From Pseudomonas kilonensis (lineage in GTDB: Bacteria > Pseudomonadota > Gammaproteobacteria > Pseudomonadales > Pseudomonadaceae): a stretch of DNA of 64,000 nt. Below the pieces are notes generated by a model that was not told where the DNA came from, searched no databases, and saw only the letters and a list, made by a program, of their open reading frames with translations. The stretch covers positions 62,001 through 126,000 of the forward strand of contig NZ_LHVH01000019.1 in NCBI RefSeq assembly GCF_001269885.1, read 5' to 3'. This document shows, in pieces, positions 17,861 to 27,768 of the stretch (positions within the stretch are counted from its first letter, which is position 1; the number at the start of each line of letters is the position of its first letter). The position numbers and the translations under genes are program-made.

Positions 17861-18360
17861 CAGATCATCCCAACCAGGTCCCGGCAGAGTTCGTTCCGCC
17901 TTCGGTCTGGCGCAATCCCTGGCATTTCCTGGCATTTGGCTTCGGTTCGGGTACTTTACCCAAGGCCCCGGGTACTTGGGGCTCGCTGGTTGCGCTACCC
18001 TTCATACCGTTATGGCAGATGTTGCCGGACTGGGGTTATTGGCTGATGCTGGGCATCACCATGCTGTTTGGCTTCTGGCTGTGTGGCAAAGTGGCGGACG
18101 ACCTGCGGGTGCACGATCATGAAGGCATCGTCTGGGACGAAATGGTCGGCATGTGGATCACCTTGTGGTTGGTACCGGAAGGCTGGTATTGGTTGCTGGC
18201 GGGTTTCCTGGTGTTCCGTTTCTTCGATATCCTCAAGCCGTGGCCAATCCGCTGGATCGACCGGCATGTGCACGGAGGCGTCGGAATCATGCTCGATGAT
18301 GTCTTGGCCGGGGTTTTCGCCTGGCTGGCAATGCAAGGATTGGTGTGGTGTTTCACCTGA
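17857..18360 (+). CDS. pgpA: PgpA, phosphatidylglycerophosphatase A
   Basis: 167-residue inner-membrane enzyme that removes the phosphate of phosphatidylglycerol phosphate. It has FGFGSGTLPKAPGTWGSL near the N-terminus, and the metal-binding DHEGIVWDEMVGMWITL in a loop after the second helix. FRFFDILKPWPIRWID and GIMLDDVLAG follow. About four hydrophobic helices are visible. The GTG start overlaps the thiL stop. Confidence 0.96.
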   Translation: MTDHPNQVPAEFVPPSVWRNPWHFLAFGFGSGTLPKAPGTWGSLVALPFIPLWQMLPDWGYWLMLGITMLFGFWLCGKVADDLRVHDHEGIVWDEMVGMWITLWLVPEGWYWLLAGFLVFRFFDILKPWPIRWIDRHVHGGVGIMLDDVLAGVFAWLAMQGLVWCFT

Positions 18361-18371
18361 GGGAGTCAGGC

Positions 18372-19130
18372 ATGGGCGTAAGCCGCGCACTACTGCTGTT
18401 GCTGTGTTTGGGAGCCTGTATAGGGACGAGGGTGGCCGAGTCGACGCCGCTGCCTGGCAAGGTCCGCGCGGCCAGCGAGGAGTGGGCCGATTACACCCAG
18501 GCCGACGGTCAGGGCATGGGCTGGGACATCCTGCGTGCGGTGTTCGAACCTGAAGGCGTCAAGCTGGAGATCCGCAGCGTGCCCTACACCCGCTCGATCG
18601 GGTTGGTGCAGCGCGGCGAGGTCGATGTGCAGGTCGGCGCCTATCGGGATGAGTCCGAAGGCGTGCTTTACCCGAAGTGGCATTACGACGTCGATCACAT
18701 CTATGCCCTGGGGCTGGCGTCCAAGCCGACGCCCACCCTGGCGACGATTGGCAGCTATCGGCTGGTATGGATGCGCGGGTACGAATACAACAACTACCTG
18801 CCCAACATCCGGCGTTTCAATGAGATCCACCGGGCGGTGGGTATCTTGCCGATGCTGATTCATGAGCGAGCGGATTTCTACATCGATGCATCGATGGAAA
18901 TCGAGGAAGTGCTCGCCAAGGCCGACGATCCCAAGCAATTCAAGCTCTCGCCGCTGATCAACTTGCCGCTGTACCTGGGCTTCGCCAACAACGAAAACGG
19001 CCGTACGTTGCGTGCGCTGTTCGACCGACGCATGGAAGTGCTGGTGAAGAGCGGTGAGCTGAAGCCGATTTTCGAACGCTGGAAGCAACCCTATCCTTTC
19101 GACGAGCACGGCAAACCACCGAAGCCTTGA
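18372..19130 (+). CDS. Transporter substrate-binding-like periplasmic (lipo)protein
   Basis: 252 residues with a secretion signal MGVSRALLLLLCLGACIGT. LGAC could serve as a lipobox, so it may be lipid-anchored. The body is a type II periplasmic binding fold (SBP_bac_3-like): GMGWDILRAVFEPEGVKLEI, RSVPYTRSIGLVQRGEVDVQ, FYIDASMEIEEVL and RALFDRRMEVLVKSGELKPI. No permease or ATPase is adjacent; it follows pgpA by 11 bases and precedes ribA by 109. Solo binding proteins of this type are common in Pseudomonas and may sense amino acids, or bind a ligand for another system. The ligand is unknown. Confidence 0.8.
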   Translation: MGVSRALLLLLCLGACIGTRVAESTPLPGKVRAASEEWADYTQADGQGMGWDILRAVFEPEGVKLEIRSVPYTRSIGLVQRGEVDVQVGAYRDESEGVLYPKWHYDVDHIYALGLASKPTPTLATIGSYRLVWMRGYEYNNYLPNIRRFNEIHRAVGILPMLIHERADFYIDASMEIEEVLAKADDPKQFKLSPLINLPLYLGFANNENGRTLRALFDRRMEVLVKSGELKPIFERWKQPYPFDEHGKPPKP

Positions 19131-19239
19131 TCAAACTTTTCGATGCTAATAGGCGATAATTCAGCCTAAGCGTCTGTCGGATCGTGCTGTTACAATGCCC
19201 GCCTCTGCGAATCTCCAGTACTAGATCAGGAGCACACCG

Positions 19240-19857
19240 GTGCCTGTCGTTTTTGTTGCCGCTTCCAAGCTGCCAACGCCCTTTGCGCAATTCACCATGC
19301 ATGGTTTTCTCGATGAAGCCACCGGCCGCGAGCACGTCGTGCTGAGCCTGGGTGATTTCGCCGACGGTTCTCCGGTGCTGGGCCGCCTGCATTCCGAATG
19401 CCTGACCGGCGACGCCCTGTTCAGCCAGCGTTGCGATTGCGGTTCGCAACTCGAGGCCGCGCTGCAGGCCATCGCCCGCGAAGGCCGTGGCGTGCTGCTG
19501 TACCTGCGCCAGGAAGGCCGTGGCATTGGTCTGTTGAACAAGATCCGCGCCTATGAACTGCAAGACGGCGGCGCCGATACCGTGGAAGCCAACGAACGCC
19601 TCGGTTTTGCCGCCGACCTGCGTGACTACAGCATCTGCCTGCCGATGCTGGAGCATCTGGGCGTGAAGTCGTTGCGCTTGATGACCAACAACCCACGCAA
19701 GGTCAAGGCGTTGACCGACATGGGCATCGTGGTGGCCGAGCGTGTGCCGCTGCACACCGGCCACAACCCTCACAACAAACTCTACCTGGCGACCAAGGCC
19801 AGCAAGCTCGACCACATGATGGGCAACGAGCACCAAGGCGAGGTTGACCGGGCGTGA
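19240..19857 (+). CDS. ribA: RibA, GTP cyclohydrolase II
   Basis: 205 residues with GTG start (AGGAG ahead). The catalytic zinc site is intact: [20 protein letters not shown] with three cysteines. [20 protein letters not shown] and [11 protein letters not shown] complete the GTP-binding pocket. It opens GTP to the first riboflavin intermediate. It complements the cysteine-less cyclohydrolase-like half of RibBA in the same cluster. The stop overlaps the next GTG (GTGA). Confidence 0.97.
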   Translation: MPVVFVAASKLPTPFAQFTMHGFLDEATGREHVVLSLGDFADGSPVLGRLHSECLTGDALFSQRCDCGSQLEAALQAIAREGRGVLLYLRQEGRGIGLLNKIRAYELQDGGADTVEANERLGFAADLRDYSICLPMLEHLGVKSLRLMTNNPRKVKALTDMGIVVAERVPLHTGHNPHNKLYLATKASKLDHMMGNEHQGEVDRA

Positions 19858-20273
19858 CGCGCGGTCAGGTTCGGCGGCGGCTGTCGGTCAGTTGGTGGAA
19901 ATACCTGGCGCTGGCCTTGTTGCCACTGTTTGTGATCAACGCGGTGTTCGGCGAGGGCGAAGCGATTCTTCCAGTGCTGGCGATGCCGCTGTTCATTGCC
20001 GGCGTGGCGTCGATGTTTGTCAGCCTGCGATTCTTCGGGCCTTATAAACAGGCCTTGATCGCCACCCAGAAAGCCCTCGACACGCCCGACGAACCCCAGG
20101 CCTGGATTGACCTGGCGGCTCGTCGCCGCGCGGCCTTCCTGGTGGCCGGGCTACCGGCCTGGGTCGGCGCCCTTGCGGTGTTCGTGGGCCTGGAAGCGGT
20201 GCCGTTGATGCTGTTGGCCTTGTCGACCACCGTGTTGTTCTACCTGTACCGCATCCCGCGCCAACTCGGCTGA
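19854..20273 (+). CDS. Small inner-membrane protein of unknown function
   Basis: 139 residues with four predicted membrane helices: [57 protein letters not shown] and [17 protein letters not shown] cytoplasmic stretch ([20 protein letters not shown]) lies between helices 2 and 3. I do not recognise a function. The GTG start overlaps ribA by four bases, and its stop shares one base with the btuF ATG (TGATG), so it is translated as part of ribA-ORF-btuF. Confidence 0.75.
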   Translation: MTRGQVRRRLSVSWWKYLALALLPLFVINAVFGEGEAILPVLAMPLFIAGVASMFVSLRFFGPYKQALIATQKALDTPDEPQAWIDLAARRRAAFLVAGLPAWVGALAVFVGLEAVPLMLLALSTTVLFYLYRIPRQLG

Positions 20274-21058
20274 TGAACCGCTGGCTGGCGGTCTTGCTGC
20301 TGGCCGTCAGCGCCTCGACGATGGCGGCGACGCGGGTCGTCAGCCTTGCGCCGTCGTTGTCGGAAATCGTCGTTGAACTGGGCTCCGCCGACCTCTTGGT
20401 GGGCGTGCTGGATGGCGGTGAGCGTCCGCCAATCCTTAAAGACCTGCCTTCCGTAGGGCGTTACGGCCAACTGGACATGGAGCGGTTGCTCAGCCTCCAG
20501 CCCGACCTGCTCCTGCTCTGGCCCGGCAGTGTCGGCCCGGCCCAGCGCGAGCAGCTTAAAACGCTGGGCATTCCAATCTACGTCGCCGAGCCCCGCAGTC
20601 TCGACCAACTCATCACGCAAATTGAAGACATTGCCCTGCAACTCGGCCGCCCGGAGCGGGGCGTGCAACGGGCGGCGCAATTGCGTGTGCGTCTTGAAGC
20701 CTTACGCCAGCGCTATCGACGGGCCCCACCGTTGCCGGTGTTCTACCAGGTCTGGGACCGGCCGCTGTACACCGTCGGGGGCGGGCAGATCATCAGTGAT
20801 GCGCTGGCGGTATGCGGGGCGCGCAACGTCTTCGCCGACCTGAGCCTGCCGGCCCCGCAGGTGAGTGTGGAAGCGGTGCTGCAGCGCAATCCGCAGATCA
20901 TCCTGGCCACGGAGCAGGCGCAACTCGACGCCTGGAAAACCTGGCCGGTGGCGCGGGGGCGGTTGTTGCTGGTCAATGACAAGGGGCTGGAGCGGCCCAG
21001 TGGGCAGATGATCGAGGCGACGGTGCGGTTGTGCGAATTGATTGCGCCAGACAGATAG
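20273..21058 (+). CDS. btuF: BtuF-like periplasmic cobalamin-binding protein
   Basis: 261 residues. A signal peptide ([19 protein letters not shown]) is followed by a helical-backbone binding fold: RVVSLAPSLSEIVVELGSAD, LPSVGRYGQLDMERLLSLQP and PVFYQVWDRPLYTVGGGQII. These match the BtuF class of cluster A-II binding proteins, which pass vitamin B12 to an inner-membrane ABC transporter. No BtuC/BtuD genes are adjacent. The convergent btuB receptor gene begins just beyond a REP, which supports B12 rather than haem or siderophore. Confidence 0.88.
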   Translation: MNRWLAVLLLAVSASTMAATRVVSLAPSLSEIVVELGSADLLVGVLDGGERPPILKDLPSVGRYGQLDMERLLSLQPDLLLLWPGSVGPAQREQLKTLGIPIYVAEPRSLDQLITQIEDIALQLGRPERGVQRAAQLRVRLEALRQRYRRAPPLPVFYQVWDRPLYTVGGGQIISDALAVCGARNVFADLSLPAPQVSVEAVLQRNPQIILATEQAQLDAWKTWPVARGRLLLVNDKGLERPSGQMIEATVRLCELIAPDR

Positions 21059-21072
21059 ACCGCGGCGCCTGA

Positions 21073-21164
21073 TTCGCGAGCAAGCCCGCTCCCACAGGGG
21101 ATTTGCGGCGAACGCTGATTTTGTATCCACCACAGATCCCTGTGGGAGCGGGCTTGCTCGCGAA
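21073..21164. repeat. REP doublet, type A, between convergent btuF and btuB
   Basis: ATTCGCGAGCAAGCCCGCTC and its inverted partner TGTGGGAGCGGGCTTGCTCG. It is probably a shared transcription end. Confidence 0.88.
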
Positions 21165-21194
21165 GAGGCCCGCTCAAACGCTACAAATCACGGA

Positions 21195-23075
21195 TCAGAG
21201 GGAGGGAGTCCAAGTCACCCCAAACAACCACGCCCGACCTTCCTCCCGATACCCATACTGGCCTCCATCATGGCTATACAGCGCCCGGCTGTACCCCTTG
21301 TCCAGCAGGTTATCCACCTTCATCTCCAGCTTAACCTCCCGGGTCAATTCCCAACTGCCGCGCAACCCGAGCAGGGCATAGCCGCCCAGGGCATTGCGGT
21401 TGTTTTCATCGTCGTAGCTGCCACTCACCGCTTGCCAGGTGGCGCCCAGGCCGAGGCGGTCGAATTGGCGGTCCAGGTCCAGGCTCAAGGTCCGTCGGGC
21501 GCGGCGGGCCAGGGTGTGGCCGCTGTCGCGGTCGCGTGGGTCGATGATGGTCAGGCCCAGGTTGCCCTGCCAGCCGAACACATCCTGCAGGTAGGCCATC
21601 TCAAAACCGTTGATCCGCGCCGAGGCGACGTTCTGCGGGCGTGAGTTGCTGCCAAAGATGATCGCGTCTTCCAGGTCCGTGCGGTACAGCGAGGTCTCCA
21701 GGCGGGCGCTGTCGCTCAGCTGGCTGCGCCATTGCAGCTCGTAGCTTTTCGCCGTTTCGGGTTTCAGGTCGGGGTTGCTGAAGTCCGGGTAGTACAGGTC
21801 GTTGAAGGTCGGCGCGCGGAAGCTTTCGCTGTAGGTCAGCAATACGTCGTTGTCCGGATTGATCGGCAGGGTGAGCGTGCCGCTCCAACTGTTCTGGCCG
21901 CCAAACTGCTGATTCTGGTCGCGCCGCAGACCCAGTTCGGTGGAGAAGGTTTCGGCCTGGAAGCGGTGCTGGATGAACGCGGCACGGTTCCAGCGGCTGT
22001 CTTCGTCGAACGGCGTGCTGCTGTTGACCCGGTCCTGATACCAGTCACCGCCGACGATCAGGCTGTTGCGCGCGTCCAGCGTCACGTCGTTCTGCCAGGT
22101 CACGGAATCGCGGTAGGTGTTGAACACTTCGCGGACATCGCTGAGCTTGTCGAAGGTTTTTTCACGGTTCTCGCTGTGGCCCAGTTCCAGGCGTGATTTC
22201 CAGACGTCGTTGATTCGCCCGTCCACATAGGTGCTGAAGCTGCTCACCGCAAACTCACTGTAGGGTTGCTGGGGCAGGGATTCGAAAGTGGTCGGGTCGA
22301 AGCGGCCGAACGGGTTGTCGTATTCGCTTTTGCCGCGGTTATCCAGCAGGTTCAGGCCGACTTCCAGGTCATCGCTGGCCGCATGGCTCAGGCTCAGGCT
22401 GAAGGACTGGTTGCGGTTGGCGTCGTCGTCGCGGTCGCTGGCGTAGGACTCGCGGGTCCGATTGCTTGCGGCGCTCTCGTCGAGGCTGGCGCCGAGGTTG
22501 AAGCGGGTCTGCTCGTCGCCGCCGGACAGGCCCAGGCTGCGTTCCCAGGTCTGGTGGCTGCCGACACCCATATGCAGGCGCGGTTGCAGGCCTTGCTCGT
22601 TGCTGCGGCGGGTGAAAATCTGAATCACCCCACCCACCGCATCGGCACCGTAGATCACCGAGCGCGAACCGCGCAGTACTTCCACGCGCTCGATCTGGTT
22701 GATGTTCAGGCGTTGCAGGTTGCTGTCGCCGGAGGTGGCGTTGCCGATGCGCTGACCGTCCACCAGCACCAGGCTCTGGGCCGATTTGGTGCCGCGAATG
22801 TAAATCCCCGGCAGGCTGCCGCGCCCACCCAGCGGCGCCACTTGCACGCCTGGCACACGGCTGAGCAAGTCAGTGACACTGGCCGGTTGCAAGCGATCGA
22901 TGTCGTCGCGGGTGAGCACGGTATTGGCGGCGCTGCTGTCGTTGCGGGCTTCGACCTGGCGGTTGGCGCTGATCACGATGTCGGGCAGCTTCAGGGCCTG
23001 GTCGCGCTCGAAGGTGTCGGCCAGCAGGTCGGGGGTGGGGAGCAGGGAGAGGGTGAGGGCGAGGCGGAGTTTCAT
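21195..23075 (-). CDS. btuB: BtuB-like TonB-dependent vitamin B12 receptor
   Basis: 626 residues. A signal peptide (MKLRLALTLSLLPTPDLLA) is followed by the TonB box region DIVISANR, then a plug domain: RDDIDRLQPASVTDLLSRVP, RGSLPGIYIRGTKSAQSLVL and ERVEVLRGSRSVIYGADAVG. A 22-strand barrel ends in WLFGVTWTPSL. Short barrel length and motif set match BtuB. The start at 23075 was chosen because the signal peptide begins there. It follows dxs on the same strand with a 148-base REP gap, and no cobalamin riboswitch can be fitted there. Confidence 0.92.
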   Translation of the reverse strand: MKLRLALTLSLLPTPDLLADTFERDQALKLPDIVISANRQVEARNDSSAANTVLTRDDIDRLQPASVTDLLSRVPGVQVAPLGGRGSLPGIYIRGTKSAQSLVLVDGQRIGNATSGDSNLQRLNINQIERVEVLRGSRSVIYGADAVGGVIQIFTRRSNEQGLQPRLHMGVGSHQTWERSLGLSGGDEQTRFNLGASLDESAASNRTRESYASDRDDDANRNQSFSLSLSHAASDDLEVGLNLLDNRGKSEYDNPFGRFDPTTFESLPQQPYSEFAVSSFSTYVDGRINDVWKSRLELGHSENREKTFDKLSDVREVFNTYRDSVTWQNDVTLDARNSLIVGGDWYQDRVNSSTPFDEDSRWNRAAFIQHRFQAETFSTELGLRRDQNQQFGGQNSWSGTLTLPINPDNDVLLTYSESFRAPTFNDLYYPDFSNPDLKPETAKSYELQWRSQLSDSARLETSLYRTDLEDAIIFGSNSRPQNVASARINGFEMAYLQDVFGWQGNLGLTIIDPRDRDSGHTLARRARRTLSLDLDRQFDRLGLGATWQAVSGSYDDENNRNALGGYALLGLRGSWELTREVKLEMKVDNLLDKGYSRALYSHDGGQYGYREEGRAWLFGVTWTPSL

Positions 23076-23109
23076 GGGGTTCCGTGATGACTGGGTCCAC
23101 ACAAAACCA

Positions 23110-23201
23110 ATGTGGGAGCGGGCTTGCTCGCGAAGGCGGTGTATCAGTCAACGTTGATATTGACTGATACACCGCCTTCGCGAGCAAGCCCGCTCCCACA
23201 A
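23110..23201. repeat. REP doublet, type A
   Basis: TGTGGGAGCGGGCTTGCTCG..GGCGGTGTATCAGTCA against TGACTGATACACCGCC..CGAGCAAGCCCGCTCCCACA. It is a near-perfect long hairpin occupying the dxs-btuB gap. Confidence 0.9.
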
Positions 23202-23223
23202 GGGTTCTGCGGTGTTTGAAAAA

Positions 23224-25122
23224 TCAGTGGCCCAACAACTGCAACCGCTGGCGCACCGCCGCTTCGATCCCTGCCTCATCCAGCCCGCACTCGGCCAGCA
23301 TCTGCGCCGGCTTGGCGTGTTCGACATAGAGGTCCGGCAAGCCCAGGTGCAGCACGGACTTGAGGATGTTTTCCCGGGCCAGGAATTCGCTGACCGCCGC
23401 GCCGGCGCCGCCCATGATGGCGTTTTCCTCGACGGTCACCAGCAGCTCATGGCTGTCGGCCATCTCGCGCACCAGGGCTTCGTCCAGGGGTTTGACGAAG
23501 CGCATGTCCACCACGGTGGCGTCCAGGGTCTCGGCGACTTTCAGGGCTTCGGCCAGTTGCACGCCGAACACCAGCAGGGCGGTTTGCTTGCCCTGGCGGC
23601 GGATCACACCCTTGCCGATCTCGATGGGCTCGAGGTCGGTCGAGATCGGCGCGTTCGGGCCGGTGCCACGTGGGTAACGCACTGCCGCCGGGCCATTGAA
23701 CAGGTGGCCGGTGGTAAGCATTTTGCGCAGCTCGTTTTCATCGCTCGGGGTCATCACCAGCATGCCGGGGATGCAGCGCAGGAACGACAGGTCGAAGCTG
23801 CCGGCGTGGGTCGGGCCGTCTTCGCCCACCAGGCCGGCGCGGTCGATGGCGAACAGCACGTCGAGGTTCTGTACGGCGACGTCATGAATCAGTTGGTCGT
23901 AGGCCCGTTGCAGGAACGTCGAATAGATCGCCACCACCGGCTTGGCGCCTTCACAGGCCATGCCGGCAGCGAGGGTCACGGCGTGCTGCTCGGCAATCGC
24001 CACGTCGAAATAGCGCTGCGGGTAGCGTTCGCTGAAGGCCACCAGGTCCGAGCCTTCCTTCATCGCCGGGGTGATGCCCACCAGGCGCGGGTCGGCGGCG
24101 GCCATGTCGCACAGCCATTGGCCGAAGACGCCGGAGTACTTCGGTCCGCCGGCCTTTTTCGGCGTGGCCGCCGGAGCGTCCAGGGGTTCGAGCTTGGTGA
24201 TGGCGTGGTAGCCGATCGGGTCGACTTCCGCCGGGGCGAAGCCTTTGCCTTTCTTGGTGACCACGTGCAGGAACTGCGGGCCCTTGAGGTCGCGCATGTT
24301 GCGCAGGGTGGCGATCAGCGTGGGCAGGTCATGGCCGTCGATGGGGCCGATGTAGTTCCAGCCCAGTTCCTCGAACAGTGTGCCGGGGACCAGCATGCCC
24401 TTGGCGTATTCTTCGGTACGGCGGGCGATTTCCCAGGCGCCGGGCAGGCGCGACAGCACTTTCTTGCTGCCTTCGCGCATGCTGGCGTAGGTGCGGCTGG
24501 AAAGGATCTTCGCCAGGTAGTTGGACAAACCGCCAACGTTGCGCGAAATCGACATGTCGTTGTCGTTGAGAATCACCAGCATGTTGGCGTCGACTTCCGG
24601 CGCGTGGTTCAGCGCCTCGAAGGCCATGCCCGCCGTCAGTGCGCCGTCGCCGATCACGGCAATGGCCTTGCGCTCGCTGTTTTGCAGGCGGGCGGCAATC
24701 GCCATGCCCAGGGCGGCGCTGATAGAGGTGCTGGAGTGACCGACGCCAAAGGTGTCGTATTCGCTCTCGGCGCGGCGCGGGAAGGCGGCGATACCGTCCT
24801 TCTGACGCAGCGTGCCCATGCGCTCGCGACGACCGGTGAGGATCTTGTGCGGGTAGGCCTGGTGCCCGACGTCCCACACCAGCCGGTCGTCCGGGGTGTC
24901 GAACACGTAATGCAACGCGATCGTCAGCTCGATGACGCCCAGGCCCGCGCCGAAGTGCCCACCGGTCTGGCCGACCGTGTAGAGCAGCTCCAGGCGCAAC
25001 TCATCGGCCAGGGTTTCCAGCTCGGCTTCACCCAGACGACGCAGGCCGTCCGGCGTGTTGGCGCGGTCCAGCAGGGGCGTGGTCGGGCGCTTGCGGGGAA
25101 TCTCTTGAAACGTCGTGGGCAT
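23224..25122 (-). CDS. dxs: Dxs, 1-deoxy-D-xylulose-5-phosphate synthase
   Basis: 632 residues. It condenses pyruvate and glyceraldehyde-3-phosphate, the first step of the MEP isoprenoid route, using thiamine diphosphate. The ThDP motif is [27 protein letters not shown]. The transketolase-like pyrimidine domain has [20 protein letters not shown] and [38 protein letters not shown] is the N-terminal signature. It follows ispA by 115 bases in the usual xseB-ispA-dxs order. Confidence 0.97.
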   Translation of the reverse strand: MPTTFQEIPRKRPTTPLLDRANTPDGLRRLGEAELETLADELRLELLYTVGQTGGHFGAGLGVIELTIALHYVFDTPDDRLVWDVGHQAYPHKILTGRRERMGTLRQKDGIAAFPRRAESEYDTFGVGHSSTSISAALGMAIAARLQNSERKAIAVIGDGALTAGMAFEALNHAPEVDANMLVILNDNDMSISRNVGGLSNYLAKILSSRTYASMREGSKKVLSRLPGAWEIARRTEEYAKGMLVPGTLFEELGWNYIGPIDGHDLPTLIATLRNMRDLKGPQFLHVVTKKGKGFAPAEVDPIGYHAITKLEPLDAPAATPKKAGGPKYSGVFGQWLCDMAAADPRLVGITPAMKEGSDLVAFSERYPQRYFDVAIAEQHAVTLAAGMACEGAKPVVAIYSTFLQRAYDQLIHDVAVQNLDVLFAIDRAGLVGEDGPTHAGSFDLSFLRCIPGMLVMTPSDENELRKMLTTGHLFNGPAAVRYPRGTGPNAPISTDLEPIEIGKGVIRRQGKQTALLVFGVQLAEALKVAETLDATVVDMRFVKPLDEALVREMADSHELLVTVEENAIMGGAGAAVSEFLARENILKSVLHLGLPDLYVEHAKPAQMLAECGLDEAGIEAAVRQRLQLLGH

Positions 25123-25237
25123 CAGGCGAATCGTTATAGGTATAGAAAGAGGCGGCAGTTTACCTTATGCATCGCAAGCTGCCCACGCGTAGGCCGGAAC
25201 TTGGCCGATACGCACTTATGAATGGGTTGACCCTGTA

Positions 25238-26125
25238 TCAGCTGCGTCGTTCGACGATATAACGCGCCAAGTCGCGCAACGGCTCGGCCGCCGCGTCAAA
25301 GGGTCGCAGCGCGGCCAGGGCCTGGTCGCGCAACTCCAGGGCATAGGCCTTGGCGGCGTCGAGGCCGAGCAGGGCCGGGTAGGTCGGCTTGTCGCGAGCG
25401 ATGTCGGCGCCCTGGCGTTTGCCCAGGGTCTGGGTATCGCTTTCGACGTCGAGGATGTCGTCCTGCACCTGGAACGCCAGGCCGATGGCCCGGGCGTAGG
25501 TCTGCAAGGCTTGCAACTGGGCAGGCGTGGCCCGGCCGCTGGCCAGGGCGCCGAGCTGGACGCTGGCTTCGATCAAGGCGCCGGTCTTGTGTCGGTGCAT
25601 GTATTCCAGGGCGCTCTGGTCCAGCTTCAGGCCCACTGAGCCCAAGTCGATGGCCTGGCCGCCGACCATGCCGGCTGGGCCTGCCGCCAGCGCCAGGGCA
25701 CTGACCATGTCCAGGCGAACCTGCGCCGGGCAATCGCTCAGGGCCGGGTCCAGCAGGGCGCTGAAGGCCAGGCTCTGCAAACCGTCGCCGGCCAGGATCG
25801 CGCAGGCTTCGTCGAATTGCTTGTGGGTGGTGGGCTGGCCGCGACGCAGGTCGTCGTCGTCCATGGCCGGCAAATCGTCGTGCACCAGCGAATACGCGTG
25901 GATCAACTCCACCGCACAGGCCGCGCCGTTGGCCTGTTCGGCCGCGCCGCCCAAGGCTTCGCACGCGGCGTAGGCCAATAACGGCCGCACACGCTTGCCG
26001 CCGTTCATCACGCTGTAGCGCATGGCTTCGTACAGGCGCGCCAGTTCCGGGCTTGGGGCGCGGAACAAGCTATCCAATGCAGCATTGACCCGGGCCTGGC
26101 TGCTGGCCTGATAAGCGCCGATCAT
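25238..26125 (-). CDS. ispA: IspA, (2E,6E)-farnesyl diphosphate synthase
   Basis: 295-residue all-helical prenyltransferase. The first Asp-rich motif is [14 protein letters not shown] and the second is [31 protein letters not shown] is the substrate-side signature. It extends DMAPP with IPP to farnesyl diphosphate. The start overlaps the xseB stop (ATGA at 26122-26125). Confidence 0.97.
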   Translation of the reverse strand: MIGAYQASSQARVNAALDSLFRAPSPELARLYEAMRYSVMNGGKRVRPLLAYAACEALGGAAEQANGAACAVELIHAYSLVHDDLPAMDDDDLRRGQPTTHKQFDEACAILAGDGLQSLAFSALLDPALSDCPAQVRLDMVSALALAAGPAGMVGGQAIDLGSVGLKLDQSALEYMHRHKTGALIEASVQLGALASGRATPAQLQALQTYARAIGLAFQVQDDILDVESDTQTLGKRQGADIARDKPTYPALLGLDAAKAYALELRDQALAALRPFDAAAEPLRDLARYIVERRS

Positions 26126-26364
26126 TCAGGCTGTTCCGCGTCGAAAGGTTCTTCGGTCAGCTCACCGTCACGCTCGAGCAGCAATTGCACCTTCTGCTCG
26201 GCCTGGGCCAGCGCCGCCTGGCAGTCGCGAGTCAAGCCGATACCCTGCTCGAAGGCGGTCAGCGAGTCTTCCAGCGACAATTCGCCGTTCTCCAGTCGTT
26301 CGACCAGCGTTTGCAGGTCGGCCAGAGATTGTTCGAAATCCAGTGCAGCTTTTTTGCGGGCCAT
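26122..26364 (-). CDS. xseB: XseB, exodeoxyribonuclease VII small subunit
   Basis: 80 residues, the usual length. [20 protein letters not shown] and [20 protein letters not shown] are the family core; the tail is acidic. It forms a complex with XseA (elsewhere) to degrade single-stranded DNA. It is first gene of xseB-ispA-dxs. Confidence 0.96.
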   Translation of the reverse strand: MARKKAALDFEQSLADLQTLVERLENGELSLEDSLTAFEQGIGLTRDCQAALAQAEQKVQLLLERDGELTEEPFDAEQPE

Positions 26365-26472
26365 GGCGGCTATTCCGGTTGACTGTTAAACCGGCGCGAC
26401 ACTAGCAGACATGGGGGGTTCGGGCAAATCAGGACCGCCGGGCGTCACCCCGATCAGCAAGGATGTCGGAAC

Positions 26473-26606
26473 CTGTGGCGAGGGGATTTATCCCCGCTGG
26501 GTTGCGAAGCAGCCCTAAAAGCTGACACCTCGGAGTGTCAGCTGGATTGAGTCCTCAGCTTTGGGGTCGCTTCGCAACCCAGCGGGGATAAATCCCCTCG
26601 CCACAA
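26473..26606. repeat. REP doublet, type B
   Basis: TGTGGCGAGGGGATTTATCC..GCTGGGTTGCGAAGCAGCCC with its inverted partner. A short extra hairpin (GCTGACACCTCGGAGTGTCAGC) lies in the centre. It separates xseB from the fic 3' end. Confidence 0.88.
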
Positions 26607-26612
26607 ATGATC

Positions 26613-27749
26613 TCAGTCGGCTGGATAGTTGATTCGGTAACGGGTGCTGCGCCCGCCGCCGGGCATCCGCTCCAGGCAACCTTTCTCCAGCAGTTCCGCC
26701 AGGTGTCGCGTTGCTGTCGCCTTGGAGACCTTGGCCACGGCTTGATATTGAGCGGCGCTGATCCCCTGCCCGAAGCCTTTTTCGCCGCCATCGAGCAACC
26801 GGTTCAGCACTTTGGACTGTTCAGGCGTGAGTGTCGAAGCGCGATGGGCCTGCCAGAACCGGGTCTTGCCCAGCACGCTTTCGATCTGTGCCATCGCTTT
26901 ATGCAGGCTGCGCAACAGTGTCTGCAGGAACCAAGTCAGCCAGCCGGTGATATCCAGCGTGGCTTTCTGGCTGTTTTCCAGGATTCGGTAATAACCGGCG
27001 CGGTCGTCCAGGATGCTCACGGACATGGCGTAGAAACGGATCGCCTGCGCCTCACCCTGGGCCAATGCCAAATCGGTCAAGGTGCGGGTCAGGCGACCAT
27101 TGCCATCGTCGAATGGATGCAGGGTAACAAACCAGAAATGAGCAATTCCGGCACGCAGTAGCGGATCGAGGCTGGCCTGATGGCGACTGGCTTCGAACCA
27201 GTCGACGAACGTTTTCAATTGCTGTTCAAGGCCCTGGCGAGGCGGCGCCTCGAAGTGAACGATAGGTCGGTCCAGCCTGCCCGAAACCACTTGCATCGGT
27301 TCGTCCCCGCGCAGCGCGCCTACGCGGATCTGTCGATAGGCAAGGTCGCTTGTTTGATCAGGAAACAACCACTCGTGCCATTCCAGCAAGCGTTCGACCG
27401 TCAGGGGCTGGTTGAAGTGCCGGGTCGCGTCCAGCAACAGGTTCGCCAAGCCTTCGCTGCGTTGGCTGACCGGCGTGTCGTCGACGTGCTCGAGGCCCAG
27501 GCGGCGAGCGAGGGACGAGCGCACCGAGCCGACATTCAATTGTTCTCCTTCGATAGCCGAAGAGGTCACGATGTTTTGCAGCAAGGCATCCAGTTCGTTC
27601 TGGGCGCTGAGCGAAGCCGTGACCGCGCCCGTCATGCCGAGCAATTGACCTTGTGTCTGCACGCATTCGCGTAGCAGGGGTGCCAATGCTTCAGCTTGCC
27701 AGCGGAAGTCGGGCCAGTCGGGCTGTTGCCAGATCCAATGGGGTGTCAT
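26613..27749 (-). CDS. Fic-domain protein (AMP-transferase type) with N-terminal inhibitory helix and C-terminal winged helix
   Basis: 378 residues. The catalytic Fic motif HPFDDGNGRLTR starts at His211. An N-terminal inhibitory motif S-x-x-x-E-G (SSAIEG, residues 63-68) places it in class II Fic proteins, whose activity is autoinhibited by that Glu. Residues about 15-35 belong to the DUF4172-like lead. The C-terminal about 90 residues form a DNA-binding-like winged helix (SAAQYQAVAKVSKATATRHL..KGCLERMPGGGRSTRYRI). Such proteins transfer AMP to a target. The target here is unknown. The start MTPHWIW at 27749 was chosen over an earlier in-frame Met. Two 29-bp palindromes lie 20-82 bases upstream, so autoregulation through the winged helix is likely. 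Confidence 0.93.
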   Translation of the reverse strand: MTPHWIWQQPDWPDFRWQAEALAPLLRECVQTQGQLLGMTGAVTASLSAQNELDALLQNIVTSSAIEGEQLNVGSVRSSLARRLGLEHVDDTPVSQRSEGLANLLLDATRHFNQPLTVERLLEWHEWLFPDQTSDLAYRQIRVGALRGDEPMQVVSGRLDRPIVHFEAPPRQGLEQQLKTFVDWFEASRHQASLDPLLRAGIAHFWFVTLHPFDDGNGRLTRTLTDLALAQGEAQAIRFYAMSVSILDDRAGYYRILENSQKATLDITGWLTWFLQTLLRSLHKAMAQIESVLGKTRFWQAHRASTLTPEQSKVLNRLLDGGEKGFGQGISAAQYQAVAKVSKATATRHLAELLEKGCLERMPGGGRSTRYRINYPAD

Positions 27750-27768
27750 GCGCCTGTCCAAAGATGAA

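Noticed and set aside
23212..25221. 669-codon plus-strand ORF over dxs
   Set aside because: It is complementary to the complete, motif-bearing dxs gene. High GC leaves antisense frames open; no ribosome-binding site or domain was seen.
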